Shown piece after piece: positions 34,248 through 43,655 of a stretch of DNA of 64,000 nucleotides. Below the pieces are notes generated by a model. It saw nothing but the letters and a program-made list of their open reading frames with translations. It did no database searches and was not told where the DNA came from. The stretch is taken from the NCBI GenBank assembly GCA_963843365.1, contig CAWJKG010000003.1, positions 1 to 64,000 of the forward strand. Reading direction: 5' to 3'. The number at the start of each line of letters is the position of its first letter. The stretch's first letter is position 1. A program made the position numbers and the translations under genes. The DNA is from Bog-473 sp963843365. Its GTDB lineage: Bacteria; Actinomycetota; Acidimicrobiia; Acidimicrobiales; RAAP-2.

Positions 34248-34556
34248 TCAGACCTCCTGGCCCTTGGCTTCGAGTTCGTCCACGACGGCCCTGTATCCAG
34301 CACTGGTCAACATTCGGCGCAGATCAACCACCTGTTGGACATCAATGTTCTTGTGCTTCGGAGGAGATATGACTTCGGTCTCGCCTCCAACCGTCACGAC
34401 GAACTTTCCGTCGCGTCGCCGCTCGGTTGATCCCACGGATTCCAACAACGACAACACCGCTGGCCACTCAATGTTGTGACTCGTGGGGTGCTGAAAGATC
34501 TGCAAGAGAGTGTCGCGGTGATGGTTATTCAGGTGCTCCGGCACTGGGACTGACAT
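34248..34556 (-). CDS. HicA-like small protein
   Basis: 102 residues from ATG 34556, chosen because GAGGAG lies 5 nt upstream. The core NIEWPAVLSLLESVGSTERRRDGKFVVTVGGETEVISPPKHKNIDVQQVVDLRRMLTSAGY, shown here only in part as IEWPAVLSLLESVG and VVDLRRMLTSAGY, has the HicA layout. That layout is an alpha helix, a basic strand pair, then a C-terminal helix. The catalytic histidine of HicA toxins (GSHH) is not evident. There is no HicB partner next to it, so a toxin role is doubtful. Confidence 0.5.
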   Translation of the reverse strand: MSVPVPEHLNNHHRDTLLQIFQHPTSHNIEWPAVLSLLESVGSTERRRDGKFVVTVGGETEVISPPKHKNIDVQQVVDLRRMLTSAGYRAVVDELEAKGQEV

Positions 34557-34792
34557 CGAACTCCTCTGATCGGTCAAAGATCGCATTCGGACGACGTGGG
34601 CCGTGCCGTTTCAGCGTTCCCATCGAGGCTACCCCGACCTAATCAACGTTGGTGTTTCGAACTCATGCATACCTCCATTCAAGCCCAGCAAAATGGACTT
34701 TCGTCCCTTGTCAGCAGCGACTGGGCAGCGTACGGTGGCATGAGAGGCTCTAGCGGTCGTTTCGGCCGCTGACACTGAAGCCGGAGGTCATT

Positions 34793-35212
34793 ATGGCTAA
34801 GGAAAAGGATCTTGCCTTGTACGTCGCTGTCTACGAAAGCGTCGATTTGGCTAAAGCTGATCTTGACGCCATGGAGCAGCTCCACAAGGACGATCTTGTC
34901 GGTACGTTCGACGCGGCTGTCGTCGACAAGGAGAACGGCAAGCCGCACATCGTCAAGCGGATGGCCCGACCTATGGTGCATGTGATCCCAGATTTGCTCG
35001 GGGGCGACTCTGCATGGTTGCCGTACGACGAACTTCATGAAGCGGCCACCGCTCTCAGCGCCAGTGAGGCGGGTCTGATCGTGGTCGGAGAACCAACGCT
35101 GGACAAGGCGTTCGACAAGGCCGTCACTCACGCGACAAAGACCTTGAAGCATGTAGTCGATGCAACAGCCGATGAGCTGGCGAAGGAAATGAAAGAGACC
35201 GCGAGAGCCTGA
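34793..35212 (+). CDS. DUF1269-like stress protein
   Basis: 139 residues, ATG 34793 preceded by GGAGG. Sequence ALYVAVYESVDLAKADLDAMEQLHKDDLVGTFDAAVVDKE matches the ferredoxin-like N-part of DUF1269-type proteins, followed by a charged helical tail (VTHATKTLKHVVDATADELAKEM). These proteins are common in actinobacterial stress regions; no activity is known. Codon use is less GC-biased at the start than in its neighbours. Confidence 0.6.
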   Translation: MAKEKDLALYVAVYESVDLAKADLDAMEQLHKDDLVGTFDAAVVDKENGKPHIVKRMARPMVHVIPDLLGGDSAWLPYDELHEAATALSASEAGLIVVGEPTLDKAFDKAVTHATKTLKHVVDATADELAKEMKETARA

Positions 35213-35434
35213 TTGTCGCAGGTTGTGGACTGCTCGGATGCCTGCCGTCACGGGTAGTCCCCAGCCTTCCAGGGGTAAGCCGCTCGGCCGGAGGGGAAGC
35301 GTGTCCGCTATAGCGGCGCGCGTCGTCAACGCCGCAGCGCTGTCGATCTATAGATGACATTCGAGCTTCACCCTGCTCCTTCCGCCGTTGCCGTCTGACC
35401 GGCCCTGGCCAACGAGCGGACCCGCCGGCTGGGG

Positions 35435-36565
35435 TCAGCGGTGCTGTGGGCGGCCCCGGCCGTAATCGACGGCCCGCTGGAGATCGGAGTTGGTCACGAT
35501 GCCGCTGAGGTGGTTGTCCGAGTCCACGACGAGAGCCGGATGACCCCCCCTCGCCGCCATCCGCTCGAGTAGTGCGGTCATTTGCTCGTCAGGGTGCCCC
35601 ATGGCGATCGAGTCAAGCGGGAAGGCGATGTCGGCCAGCGTGGTGGAGGCACGCCGATCGGGCGGCACCGCGCTCACCGCCTGCGCAGTCACCACTCCAG
35701 TCAGCTGGCCGCTGTCGTCGGACACCGCCACAGCCTCGCCGCGGTACTGCCACAGGTAGGAGGCGATGTCCCCCACTGGGGTGCGCATCGGCACTGGTGC
35801 GGGTTGTGGTGTCATGACCTGTTCCACCGTCAGGTTGGCCAGAGCGCTTTGCACCTGTGCGTACTGCTCCTCGGAGCGGGCTCCCGAGTAGACGAAGAGC
35901 CCGATCAGTGCCGGCCACAAGGCGAATGGGCTGCCGGTCGACAAGAAGCCCAGAAACCCGAACACGATAAGGAGGCTGGCGAAGACGCGGCCGGCCCGGG
36001 CCGACGCCACGGACGCCCGTCCATGGTCGCCCCAGTGGCGCCACAAAGCGGCCCGCAAAATGCGCCCGCCGTCGAGCGGGGCGGCTGGGATCAGATTGAA
36101 GACGGCGAGGAGCAAGTTAATCTCCCAGAGCCAAGACAGTAGGGTGCCGATGATTCCGTGACCGGCGGCCGCGACGAAGGCTGCCTCCATCGCGCCGAAG
36201 AGTCCCGCCAGTGCGAGACTCATCGCGGGGCCGGCCGCGGCGATGCGGAAATCGGCTCTGGGGGTGTGCGCCTCACCCTCGAGCTGGGAGATGCCGCCGA
36301 AGACGAACAGGGTGATGGAGCGCACCCGGACGCCGTAGTGAAGCGCCACGAGCGAGTGCGACAGCTCGTGGGCCAGCAGGGAGAGGAGCAGCACTGCCGC
36401 ACCGATCACGCCCGCAATCCAGTCGGCGGCGCTCGCGTGCCCCGAGCGTGCCGGGAGCACGTAGTCGGCGAGCTCCCACGCGAACAGAGCGAGGATCAGG
36501 ATCACGCTCCAGTTGACGCCGATCTCTATCCCGTCGATGGTGCCAAGCCGGATGCTCTGCTTCAT
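35435..36565 (-). CDS. site-2 intramembrane metalloprotease with CBS pair (Rip3-like)
   Basis: 376 residues from ATG 36565; a TTG 12 nt upstream is possible. Zinc motif HELSH (66-70) lies in the first core helix set, and PLDGGRIL supplies the third ligand Asp. Helices continue to about residue 225. Two CBS domains follow (VMTPQPAPVPMRTPVGDIASYL; PDEQMTALLERMAARGGHPALVVDSDNHLSGIVTNSDL). This is the architecture of mycobacterial Rip3-type regulated intramembrane proteases, whose CBS pair probably senses adenine nucleotides. Substrate unknown. Confidence 0.9.
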   Translation of the reverse strand: MKQSIRLGTIDGIEIGVNWSVILILALFAWELADYVLPARSGHASAADWIAGVIGAAVLLLSLLAHELSHSLVALHYGVRVRSITLFVFGGISQLEGEAHTPRADFRIAAAGPAMSLALAGLFGAMEAAFVAAAGHGIIGTLLSWLWEINLLLAVFNLIPAAPLDGGRILRAALWRHWGDHGRASVASARAGRVFASLLIVFGFLGFLSTGSPFALWPALIGLFVYSGARSEEQYAQVQSALANLTVEQVMTPQPAPVPMRTPVGDIASYLWQYRGEAVAVSDDSGQLTGVVTAQAVSAVPPDRRASTTLADIAFPLDSIAMGHPDEQMTALLERMAARGGHPALVVDSDNHLSGIVTNSDLQRAVDYGRGRPQHR

Positions 36566-36841
36566 CGGGAAACCCAACTTCGCGTATTGCGTTGCGGATG
36601 CGTCCTAGGCCGCGACCATTTCCACTCGTGCGGGTCGCCGCCGAACAGCGGTTGCTCGGAGTCAACCGAGCCCGCGGAGGGCGCATGGGCGTCCGGGGTC
36701 GAAGTGCGCGGGGGGCCGCCGCTCGGATATGCACGTCCGGCGGGCTGGTACACCACCGTCCCGTCGACTGGCCGGCTCATCCGCCCGTTTTTGGCACGCA
36801 CCTGGGCACGAAGTGTGATCTCCCTCCAAGGGCCATATCGG

Positions 36842-37069
36842 TCATGGCCGCTTTGAGTGGTGTTCGATGACTGCATCGGATCCTGGGAAGAAGAATCCTT
36901 CGTGTCCGTCATCGCTCCATCGGACCCGGTAGGGAGGCGCTCCGTTCTCACCCTCGACCAGGAGGATGACTGCCTCGCGGCTGGGCTGTCCCGTATGGTG
37001 GCCCCTGACGACGATCTTGTCTCCGACTCCAGCTTGCACGCGAAAGCCTCCCCAACGACTTGACTGCAT
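36842..37069 (-). CDS. DUF1918 domain protein
   Basis: 75 residues. VGDKIVVRGHHTGQPSREAVILLVEGENGAPPYRVRWSDDGHEGFFFPGSD, of which the VGDKIVVRGHHTG and GAPPYRVRW parts are most telling, is the DUF1918 SH3-like fold found almost only in actinobacteria. Cytosolic, role unknown. ATG 37069. The stop is 277 bp from the protease start. Confidence 0.88.
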   Translation of the reverse strand: MQSSRWGGFRVQAGVGDKIVVRGHHTGQPSREAVILLVEGENGAPPYRVRWSDDGHEGFFFPGSDAVIEHHSKRP

Positions 37070-37701
37070 TTCCTGACTTCTTCATCTCAAGTCTGGCCAC
37101 AAACAACCCTGGGCGGAAGGGGACGAAGGTCCTCTCGCGACCCTGCCGGGCGCCAGGCCACACCGGCCGCTGACGGGCGATGATCCTAGAGAGCGCGAAC
37201 GACGCCGGCAGAAGACGCCGGTGTCGAAACCGCTGGAGCAAGATGGGACCGCACGAACGCGAAAACGCCCGTCCCACGCAGTAGCGGGGATCGGGCGCTT
37301 TTCTGACTCTGTATTCCGAAGGCGGACTGCTCGGGAAAATGGCTACCAGTGAGGACGTCCTTATCCTCAGTGTTGCAACGCTCTTGCTTCGAGCCGCTTG
37401 CCCTTTCTTTCTCCTGGACCTATCGGGATCTCTCCCAATCAATCCCCGTCCATCCGCCTTTAGGATGGCTCTTCATGTAGATATCGCATAAGCGCCTCCT
37501 TGCGGATCCTCTTGGATCCTGCACCATCAGTATGCGCTCAATGCATCGCGACTTCCAGAGGGACCAATTGCCCATTTCGTCGCTGCGAGGCAGACGGTTC
37601 CTCGACCTGCTCAACCTACATATGCGAGGTGTCAGCCCGCGCATGCGTTGCTCGCTTCTCGGAAGGAGGACCATCGTCCCTAGCGGCCGAGGTCGGCGTC
37701 G
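37070..37701. other. non-coding gap of about 630 bp
   Basis: No convincing gene on either strand; the open frames are arginine-rich shadows. A hairpin lies at 37262-37302 (listed separately). Base composition is lower in GC than neighbouring genes. Confidence 0.5.
37262..37302. terminator. possible bidirectional terminator
   Basis: AAAACGCCCG (37262-37271) faces CGGGCGCTTTT (37292-37302): six G-C pairs, a one-base bulge, and A4/T4 flanks. TCCC and GGGA can extend the stem inside. It sits between a leftward and a rightward gene, so what it terminates is unclear. Confidence 0.4.
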
Positions 37702-39054
37702 GTGAATACTGAGCCCGTGGTCATGTTTCGCGACAGGGCAGATGCCGGCCGACAGTTGGCCGAACAGCTGAAGCGGCACCTCGGTGACGAGGACGTGGCC
37801 GTGCTCGGGCTGCCTAGGGGTGGAGTGCCCGTGGCCTTCGAGGTTGCGCGAGAGCTGAACGCACCGCTCGACGTGATCGTCGTGCGCAAGCTCGGGGTGC
37901 CTTATCAGCCTGAACTCGGTATGGGTGCGATCGGTGAAGATGGGGTGAGAGTCCTCAACGACGAGGTGCTCGCCATGGCCAGGGTCCGTGAGGACGAGGT
38001 GGCTGCGGTGGAGCGATCGGAACGAGCTGAGCTCGAGCGACGGGCCGCGGTCTTTCGTGGTGAGCGTCCTCGCATCTCCCTCGTCGGCCGGACTGCAGTG
38101 GTGGTCGATGACGGCATCGCCACCGGGTCGACGGCCCGGGCTGCCTGTCAGGTCGCGCGGGCCCATGGAGCGGCTCGGGTGATTTTGGCCGTACCTGTCG
38201 CTCCGCGGTCTTCGCTCGCCTCGCTCGCGGAGATGGCCGACGAGCTGGTGTGCCTTGCGACGCCCGAGCCGTTCTTCGCCGTGGGCCAGTTCTACCGGAA
38301 CTTCTCGCAGACCGCGGACGAAGAGGTGGTGGAGCTGCTGGCGCGGGCAGCCACGCGGGAGGTTCCTCCACGGGTGACCGCGGACGCCGCCGACCCGCCG
38401 ATTCGAGACGAAGACGTGGTCGTGCAGAGCGGGGCTGTCCGCCTTGTTGGTCATTTCACGGTTCCAGAGGTGTGCTCTGGGCTGGTTGTCTTCGCTCATG
38501 GCAGCGGGAGCAGTCGCCACAGTCCGCGTAACCGCTTCGTCGCGTCCGCGTTGAACTCAGTCGGGCTCGGAACCCTCCTCTTCGATCTGCTCACCCCCGA
38601 CGAGGAGTCCGACCGAACGGCCGTCTTCGACATCGAGCTCTTGGCCGATCGGCTCGGCACCGTCACCCAATGGCTCGAGGCGCAACCCGAAGCAAAAGGA
38701 TCACCCATCGGCTATTTCGGTGCGAGCACCGGCGCCGGTGCTGCCCTGTGGGCCGCCGCCGAGCCCGGCTCTTCGATTGCCGCGGTCGTTTCTCGAGGCG
38801 GACGTCCCGATCTGGCCGATCCGAAGCTCAGCCAGGTGCGAGCGCCGACGTTGCTGATCGTGGGTAGCCGCGACGAGGTGGTGCTCGAGCTCAACCGTCA
38901 GGCGCAGAAGCGGATGCGTTGTGAAAGCCAGCTCGCAGTTGTGCCCGGCGCGACCCACCTCTTCGAGGAGCCTGGAGCCTTGGAAGAGGTGTCTCGGCAG
39001 GCGAGCAACTGGTTCCTTTCGCACTTATCGGCCGCTGCACACGCGGCTGGTTGA
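37702..39054 (+). CDS. phosphoribosyltransferase-alpha/beta hydrolase fusion
   Basis: 450 residues. Residues 1 to about 220 form a type I PRTase-like domain with GLPRGGVPVAFEVARELNAPLDVI, VRKLGVPYQPELGMGAIGE and the PRPP loop VVVDDGIATGSTA. From about 235 a dienelactone-hydrolase-like fold follows: LVVFAHGSGSSRHSPRN, nucleophile elbow GASTGAGAALWA, acid region LLIVGSRDEVV and a late His in GATHLFEEPGAL. This fusion is widespread in stress-type gene neighbourhoods but its substrate is unknown. GTG start 37702. It converges with the esterase-like gene. Confidence 0.85.
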   Translation: MNTEPVVMFRDRADAGRQLAEQLKRHLGDEDVAVLGLPRGGVPVAFEVARELNAPLDVIVVRKLGVPYQPELGMGAIGEDGVRVLNDEVLAMARVREDEVAAVERSERAELERRAAVFRGERPRISLVGRTAVVVDDGIATGSTARAACQVARAHGAARVILAVPVAPRSSLASLAEMADELVCLATPEPFFAVGQFYRNFSQTADEEVVELLARAATREVPPRVTADAADPPIRDEDVVVQSGAVRLVGHFTVPEVCSGLVVFAHGSGSSRHSPRNRFVASALNSVGLGTLLFDLLTPDEESDRTAVFDIELLADRLGTVTQWLEAQPEAKGSPIGYFGASTGAGAALWAAAEPGSSIAAVVSRGGRPDLADPKLSQVRAPTLLIVGSRDEVVLELNRQAQKRMRCESQLAVVPGATHLFEEPGALEEVSRQASNWFLSHLSAAAHAAG

Positions 39055-39125
39055 CAATCGAACCAGGGGTACGTGGGCCGGCCTGATGGCGGCCTTTCCC
39101 AGAGAACAGACCTCGGTACCCGTCG

Positions 39126-40460
39126 TCAAAGACCGGTGGGATAGGTCTCCGGAGGTTCCCCTGCGTCCCAGAGTGACGTGCGCTCAAGGGGCTCGACGGC
39201 CCGGGTGTGATCGAGGTGGATCACTGCATCGAACTGCTCACCGAGAAGGGCGTGGAAGTAGTGACTCCTGCGTTCGGACGTTGGTCGATAGATGACCCCG
39301 ATGGCTCGTTCCAGCCGAGGGACGATCATCGCGTCATGCACTGCGGGAGCGGCCAAATCCAACCAGAAACGGCGCGCTTTGGCATCGTGGAGAAACGATT
39401 CATGGCTATCGGTCCTCGCGGGACGCACTCGTTTGCGTTCAGCTGGACCGCCCCACTCCGTCGAAGCTGTCACCGCGCCGTCATACGTGGTGCACCCGAT
39501 CAGAAAGCAGTCGTTACCGAATCGCTGTCGGACCAGCTGGCCGACATTGAGCTCACCACGAGCCCCCATCTCAGTGGAACGCGCGTCCCCGACGTGCGAA
39601 TTGTGTTCCCATACCACGATCTTCGCACGGCCAAACTGGTGATCGAGGTGTTCAGCAAGCGAATTGAGCGTCGCCGCCATGTGTCGGTCGCGGAGGTTCC
39701 ACGAGGACACATCCGCCCGGTACATTTGCTGGTAGTACTCCTCAGCATCACGGACCAGCAGCGCGTTCTGCTCGGCAAAGAAGAACTCGTCGTCGGCGAC
39801 CCAGCCGTCCCGCCTCAGGTATCCTTCCGCTCTTCGGCGGAGTTCGATGAGCTGCGTGACGACTTCGTTCTCGCAGGGGATCGCGTCCGAATAGGCCAGG
39901 GCATAGCCATAGGCCTGGCCTTCGCCACCCACATGGTCGAAACACGAGTAGCGAGCCCGCGCCCGAACGGCCTCATCCGGATCAACGTGGTCGAGATATC
40001 TCACAACTGCTTCCATCGAGGCCCGGAGACTGTAGAGATCCAACCCGTAGAATCGTGCCTTGATCGCCGGATCTTCTTGTGTGTCGTTGCGGGCGCGCAG
40101 CCATTCAACGAAGGTGAGGACGTCCCGATTCCGCCACATCCACGCCGGGAAGCGCTGGAAGTCCGAGAGTGCTTTGTCGGCGTCCGAGTCATCTGAGAGC
40201 CCCATGACGTAGCGGTTGACCCGGTAGGCGTCGGGCCAATCCGCCTCCACCGCAACGGCATTGAATCCACATGCGTCGATGAGATGACGTGTCATGCGGG
40301 CTCGCTCGGCATAGAAATCATGAGTTCCGTGAGAGGCCTCACCGATGAGGACAAACCTACGATCCCCAACCAGGTCGAAGAGGGAGTCGTAATCACTCTG
40401 AGCACCTGTGATCGCATGCAGATGACCATCAAGGGTCGCCGAAGTCATCGTTTCAGCCAT
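39126..40460 (-). CDS. erythromycin esterase family protein
   Basis: 444 residues from ATG 40460 (MAETMTSATLD). The family motifs are IGEASHGTHDFYAERARMTRHLI near the N-terminus (Glu and His of the metal/active site), EADWPDAYRVNRYV, FVEWLRARN, VVWEHNSHVGDARSTEMG, and the C-terminal region VIYRPTSERRSHYFHALL. Most such chromosomal proteins are not proven macrolide esterases; many sit beside the PRTase-hydrolase fusion, as here. A resistance role is therefore not claimed. Confidence 0.85.
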   Translation of the reverse strand: MAETMTSATLDGHLHAITGAQSDYDSLFDLVGDRRFVLIGEASHGTHDFYAERARMTRHLIDACGFNAVAVEADWPDAYRVNRYVMGLSDDSDADKALSDFQRFPAWMWRNRDVLTFVEWLRARNDTQEDPAIKARFYGLDLYSLRASMEAVVRYLDHVDPDEAVRARARYSCFDHVGGEGQAYGYALAYSDAIPCENEVVTQLIELRRRAEGYLRRDGWVADDEFFFAEQNALLVRDAEEYYQQMYRADVSSWNLRDRHMAATLNSLAEHLDHQFGRAKIVVWEHNSHVGDARSTEMGARGELNVGQLVRQRFGNDCFLIGCTTYDGAVTASTEWGGPAERKRVRPARTDSHESFLHDAKARRFWLDLAAPAVHDAMIVPRLERAIGVIYRPTSERRSHYFHALLGEQFDAVIHLDHTRAVEPLERTSLWDAGEPPETYPTGL

Positions 40461-41055
40461 GAGTACAGTCTTGACAGCGCTCCGCCAAAGCGACAGGGGA
40501 CCAAGGTCCCAATCATGGTGGTCCGGTCGGCGGTTATTCGGCGCCGCAGATCGGTCCCATGCCCCGGGAGCCCTGCGAGAGCGAGTACCACTCGGTGCGC
40601 ACTTCGAGATCGAGTCGATCGGACCTGAATAGCCATTGGTGGACACCTTTCAAGGGCTCTCTCCGACGCGTCTTTACCGTGCGGGCATCGGAGGGATCGT
40701 GAGGGACCCTGAGGGAATCGAAACGCCACGACCGGGAAGATCATCGGGAAGGCCCTGGAAAAAGACGCTGAGAACCGGTTCGCTGAGCCACACTTCGGCC
40801 TTGTCCTCAGCCAGGCAAAGGCCCGGCTTCGCCCCCTGCGTAGTCGACAGGCGACGGGCTCCGGGGCGTCTTCAGTGAAGGGACCCGGACGCTACCTCGG
40901 CTGGACCGCGGTCGACTCGGGATCGTGGAGGCGCCACCGCTTCACGGATCGAAGTCATGGCGTCGTTGCCCCGATGCTGATCACCCGGCCGGCGGGATCG
41001 ATCAGGTCGATGACCGCCGCAGACCGGCCCCGGTCGCACGCACGCGGGCGCATCT
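40461..41055. other. non-coding gap of about 595 bp
   Basis: No gene with recognisable character on either strand. It separates two leftward genes. I see no tRNA, repeat or hairpin of note. A decayed gene is possible. Confidence 0.45.
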
Positions 41056-41994
41056 TCAATCAGCGGCGAACGCACCCGCAGCCAGAAGGACAGGTCGTAG
41101 GAGTGAACGGTCCCCCGAAATGTCGACAGGGAGATCCTCGGGCGTGAGCCGGTTCGCCGCCAATCTGCACAAGTCGATCGTGTTTGTCGTGATCACCACA
41201 TCAGGCGTGGCCGCTGGTGACTGGCCGAAGGAAAGGGCGGCGTCGAAGGTGCCGCCACCGGGTCCTTCGAGCACGAACCGTGCACTGCGACCGGGTAGGT
41301 CCTGACCGGTCAACGCCATGCCCGCCGGGAGCGCATCCATGAGCTCGGAAACCATCAACGTCAGTCGAGCATCGTCGAGCAGGCTGAGAGGCTTTCCGAT
41401 CGCCTGGCGGACATCGTCGCCGTGGGCCCACAGTTCGAAGGTGCGCGACACGAGTAACGCGCGAACGCCTCCGGCGAGGTGGTGGTAGCGCACCAGCTGC
41501 CCGGGATCCAACCCGGCGCACGCATGCACCTCGGCGAGTATCTCCTGCCACCATTGCCGCGCCACATCGGCATCAGAGAGATGGGCCACATCGATCGCGG
41601 CGGTTCGAGTGGCCGGCCAGTGATCCTCGCGTCGGTCGGCCTCGACGATGGCGCCCCGGCCGAGCTGGCCGAGAATGTATCGCTCCATGCCGACAAGGTG
41701 TTCTACGACGTCGCGGACCGTTGCGTGATCCACCCGGGTCCGTCGTGTCCAATCGCCCGGCTCCAGGGTATCGAGCAACGCGCCGAACTCCGCCGCGGTC
41801 TCGATGAACGCATCGAGTGGGCTGATGCCGCTGGGATCAGGCCGTGACCAATCGGGATGACGGTCGGCACGACCACTGCGAGCCCCGAGATCCAAGACAG
41901 CATCGACCATGGCGCTACCGGCGGGCGCCACATTTGTCTCCGTCGCTGCGGCGTCGATCCAGAGTTGCAGCAATTCGCCGTCGGTCAGGTCCAT
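41056..41994 (-). CDS. MDMPI/DinB-fold protein, possible sigma-factor partner
   Basis: 312 residues. An N-terminal helical-bundle of the mycothiol-dependent maleylpyruvate isomerase type: VDHATVRDVVEHLVGMERYILGQ, then YHHLAGGVRALLVSRTFELWAHGDDVRQAIG, with metal-binding-type His residues. The C-terminal third is an SCP2/MDMPI-C-like beta domain. Its ATG overlaps the ECF sigma stop by 10 nt, so the two are co-translated. Some MDMPI proteins next to ECF factors may act as zinc-dependent anti-sigma factors; that role is inferred. Confidence 0.7.
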   Translation of the reverse strand: MDLTDGELLQLWIDAAATETNVAPAGSAMVDAVLDLGARSGRADRHPDWSRPDPSGISPLDAFIETAAEFGALLDTLEPGDWTRRTRVDHATVRDVVEHLVGMERYILGQLGRGAIVEADRREDHWPATRTAAIDVAHLSDADVARQWWQEILAEVHACAGLDPGQLVRYHHLAGGVRALLVSRTFELWAHGDDVRQAIGKPLSLLDDARLTLMVSELMDALPAGMALTGQDLPGRSARFVLEGPGGGTFDAALSFGQSPAATPDVVITTNTIDLCRLAANRLTPEDLPVDISGDRSLLRPVLLAAGAFAAD

Positions 41995-42599
41995 GCCGCT
42001 CCGTTCTCAGCAAATTCGCTTCCCAGCATCTGATTCAGATGGCGAAGTGCGAGCCGGACGCGCGACTTCACCGTGCCTTCTGGGAGCGACAGGTCCGCCG
42101 CCACCTCTCGATATGTTCGACCACCGTAGTAGGCGCGAATCAGGATCTCGCGCTGCTCGGCGGGCAGCGAGGCCAAGGCTCTCTGTACGCGTTCGCAAAT
42201 CCAAAGTGAGACCACACGATCCTCTGCGTTGTCGCTCGTCACCCGAGCTGTGTCAAGTCGCGATTCGGTCTCCGTGCGTCGCTGCTCCTTGCGCACCCGG
42301 TCAATGCTGCGTCGCTGCGCCAGCAGGCCGACCCACGACCTCAGGGTTCCACGGGAAGGGTCATAACGGTCCGGATGCATCCACAGATACGTGAACACCT
42401 CCTGCGTGACGTCTTCTGCGAGGACTGGGTCGCGGAGCACGCGACGTGCGATACCGAGCGCGAGGCCGACGTATTGATCGTGGGCGCTCGCGAGAGCGCT
42501 GCTGTCGCCGGCCATCAGCCGAGCAGCGAGAACTCGATCCGCCTCTGCCGTCGATCTGCGAGCACCTGGTCGCGTTGACGAGGACTCCATCTCGCGCAT
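41985..42599 (-). CDS. ECF-type RNA polymerase sigma factor
   Basis: 204 residues from ATG 42599 (ATG 42590 also possible). Region 2 reads LALGIARRVLRDPVLAEDVTQEVFTYLWMHPDRYDPSRGTLRSWV. Region 4 reads LASLPAEQREILIRAYYGGRTYREVAADLSLPEGTVKSRVRLALRHL; its helix-turn-helix is typical. Short segments only are quoted elsewhere. There is no SnoaL or other C-terminal extension. Signal is unknown; SigK/SigM-like groups look similar. Confidence 0.92.
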   Translation of the reverse strand: MREMESSSTRPGARRSTAEADRVLAARLMAGDSSALASAHDQYVGLALGIARRVLRDPVLAEDVTQEVFTYLWMHPDRYDPSRGTLRSWVGLLAQRRSIDRVRKEQRRTETESRLDTARVTSDNAEDRVVSLWICERVQRALASLPAEQREILIRAYYGGRTYREVAADLSLPEGTVKSRVRLALRHLNQMLGSEFAENGAAWT

Positions 42600-42863
42600 C
42601 GTAGTAAGACATTCCTGGCCAAACGAGGGTTGAAACGCCTGGCCGGGCGAACACGATGTCACGCTGGCCGTCGGACGCAGCCCCTCTGTGGTTCCCAGGT
42701 TCATCTCAGGCTCAGTGGTCGCGACCCCTGGCTCAGGGTCGGTCGTCTGTAGTTCGCCTCCGGGGCCCGCACGGATTACAGAAAGAGGTGATCCACCTGT
42801 GTCCGGCGGACGAAATGAGGGTGTACGCGGGCGGTCGAAACGCCCGCCGATCGGAGGCATCGC

Positions 42864-43268
42864 ATGAGCGCAGACGTGAACATCAAGACGATCGAAATGG
42901 TTTATGACGCGTTCGGAAGGGGGGACCTCGATGCGATCCTCGGCTGTGTCACAGACGATGTGGACTGGGCCACCGAGGCGAGCGGGACGGGGGCACCCTG
43001 GTACGGACCACATCGCGGGCCGGCTGGCGTCAGCGAGTTCTTCCAGGCCTTCGGGTCGACCATGGAGGTGCAGGAGTTCACGCCGGTCACCTACGCGGCA
43101 ACGGATGACGAGGTCTTGACCCTCGTGCGCTGCACCGCGACGAACCGACAGACCGGCAAGAAAATGTCCCACCATCTGCACCACTACTTTCGCTTCCAAG
43201 ACGGAAGGATTGTCTATTACCGCGGCAGCGAAGACACGGCGGAGGTCGGTGCCGCATTCGTGGCCTGA
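42864..43268 (+). CDS. SnoaL-like NTF2-fold protein
   Basis: 134 residues. IKTIEMVYDAFGRGDLDAILGCVTDDVDW, GPAGVSEFFQAF and HHLHHYFRFQDGRIVYYRG match the SnoaL-like cone-shaped barrel. Members include ketosteroid-isomerase-type enzymes and orphan binding proteins. ATG 42864. It leads a run of three small genes diverging from the sigma factor, possible targets of it. Confidence 0.8.
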   Translation: MSADVNIKTIEMVYDAFGRGDLDAILGCVTDDVDWATEASGTGAPWYGPHRGPAGVSEFFQAFGSTMEVQEFTPVTYAATDDEVLTLVRCTATNRQTGKKMSHHLHHYFRFQDGRIVYYRGSEDTAEVGAAFVA

Positions 43269-43301
43269 ATTCCATCATCGACGATTGAAAGGGGTGCCGA
43301 G

Positions 43302-43598
43302 ATGGCAATCGTCCTTGAGCTCGTGTTTCCCAAACTCAGCCGGGATCAATACGACGAACTGAAGTCCAAGGTCGGATGGGTGGATTCGCCTCCTACGGGC
43401 GGCATCTCCCACGTGGTGTGGTGGGAGGGAGACGACTGTCACGGGATCGACGTGTGGGAGTCCCAACAGGCGTGGCAGGCATTTGGAGAGGAACGTATGG
43501 GTCCAGCAGCGGCCGAGCTCGGCATTGTGATGGAGGCGACTCCGGTGTTCCACGACCCGCACGAGATCTTGATTGTGAAGACCATGCAACAGCCCTGA
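43302..43598 (+). CDS. small dimeric alpha/beta-barrel protein (first copy)
   Basis: 98 residues, IVLELVFPKLSRDQYDELKSKV...HVVWWEGDDCHGIDVWESQQAWQAFGEERMGPAAAELGI. The HGIDVWESQQAWQAF strand-helix is typical of antibiotic-biosynthesis-monooxygenase/dimeric barrel proteins. Start ATG 43302 follows GGGGTGCCGAG. No catalytic residues can be assigned. Confidence 0.65.
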   Translation: MAIVLELVFPKLSRDQYDELKSKVGWVDSPPTGGISHVVWWEGDDCHGIDVWESQQAWQAFGEERMGPAAAELGIVMEATPVFHDPHEILIVKTMQQP

Positions 43599-43655
43599 TT
43601 GGCAGCGTATCCATCGGGCAATGACCAGAATCCCGTACAACGAGGAGGCCGAGAC

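Noticed and set aside
33406..34479. A 357-residue plus-strand ORF
   Set aside because: Antisense to the two small stress genes that have good ribosome sites and recognisable folds.
36562..36951. A 129-residue minus-strand ORF beside DUF1918
   Set aside because: Overlaps the DUF1918 gene in another frame and shows no protein-family character.
36948..37442. A 164-residue minus-strand ORF
   Set aside because: Arg-rich, no domain; overlaps DUF1918 and a hairpin.
39126..40460. A macrolide-resistance gene
   Set aside because: Family membership only; most chromosomal members are not proven esterases.
40636..41305. Small ORFs between the esterase-like gene and the MDMPI gene
   Set aside because: No start context and no recognisable sequence; treated as non-coding.
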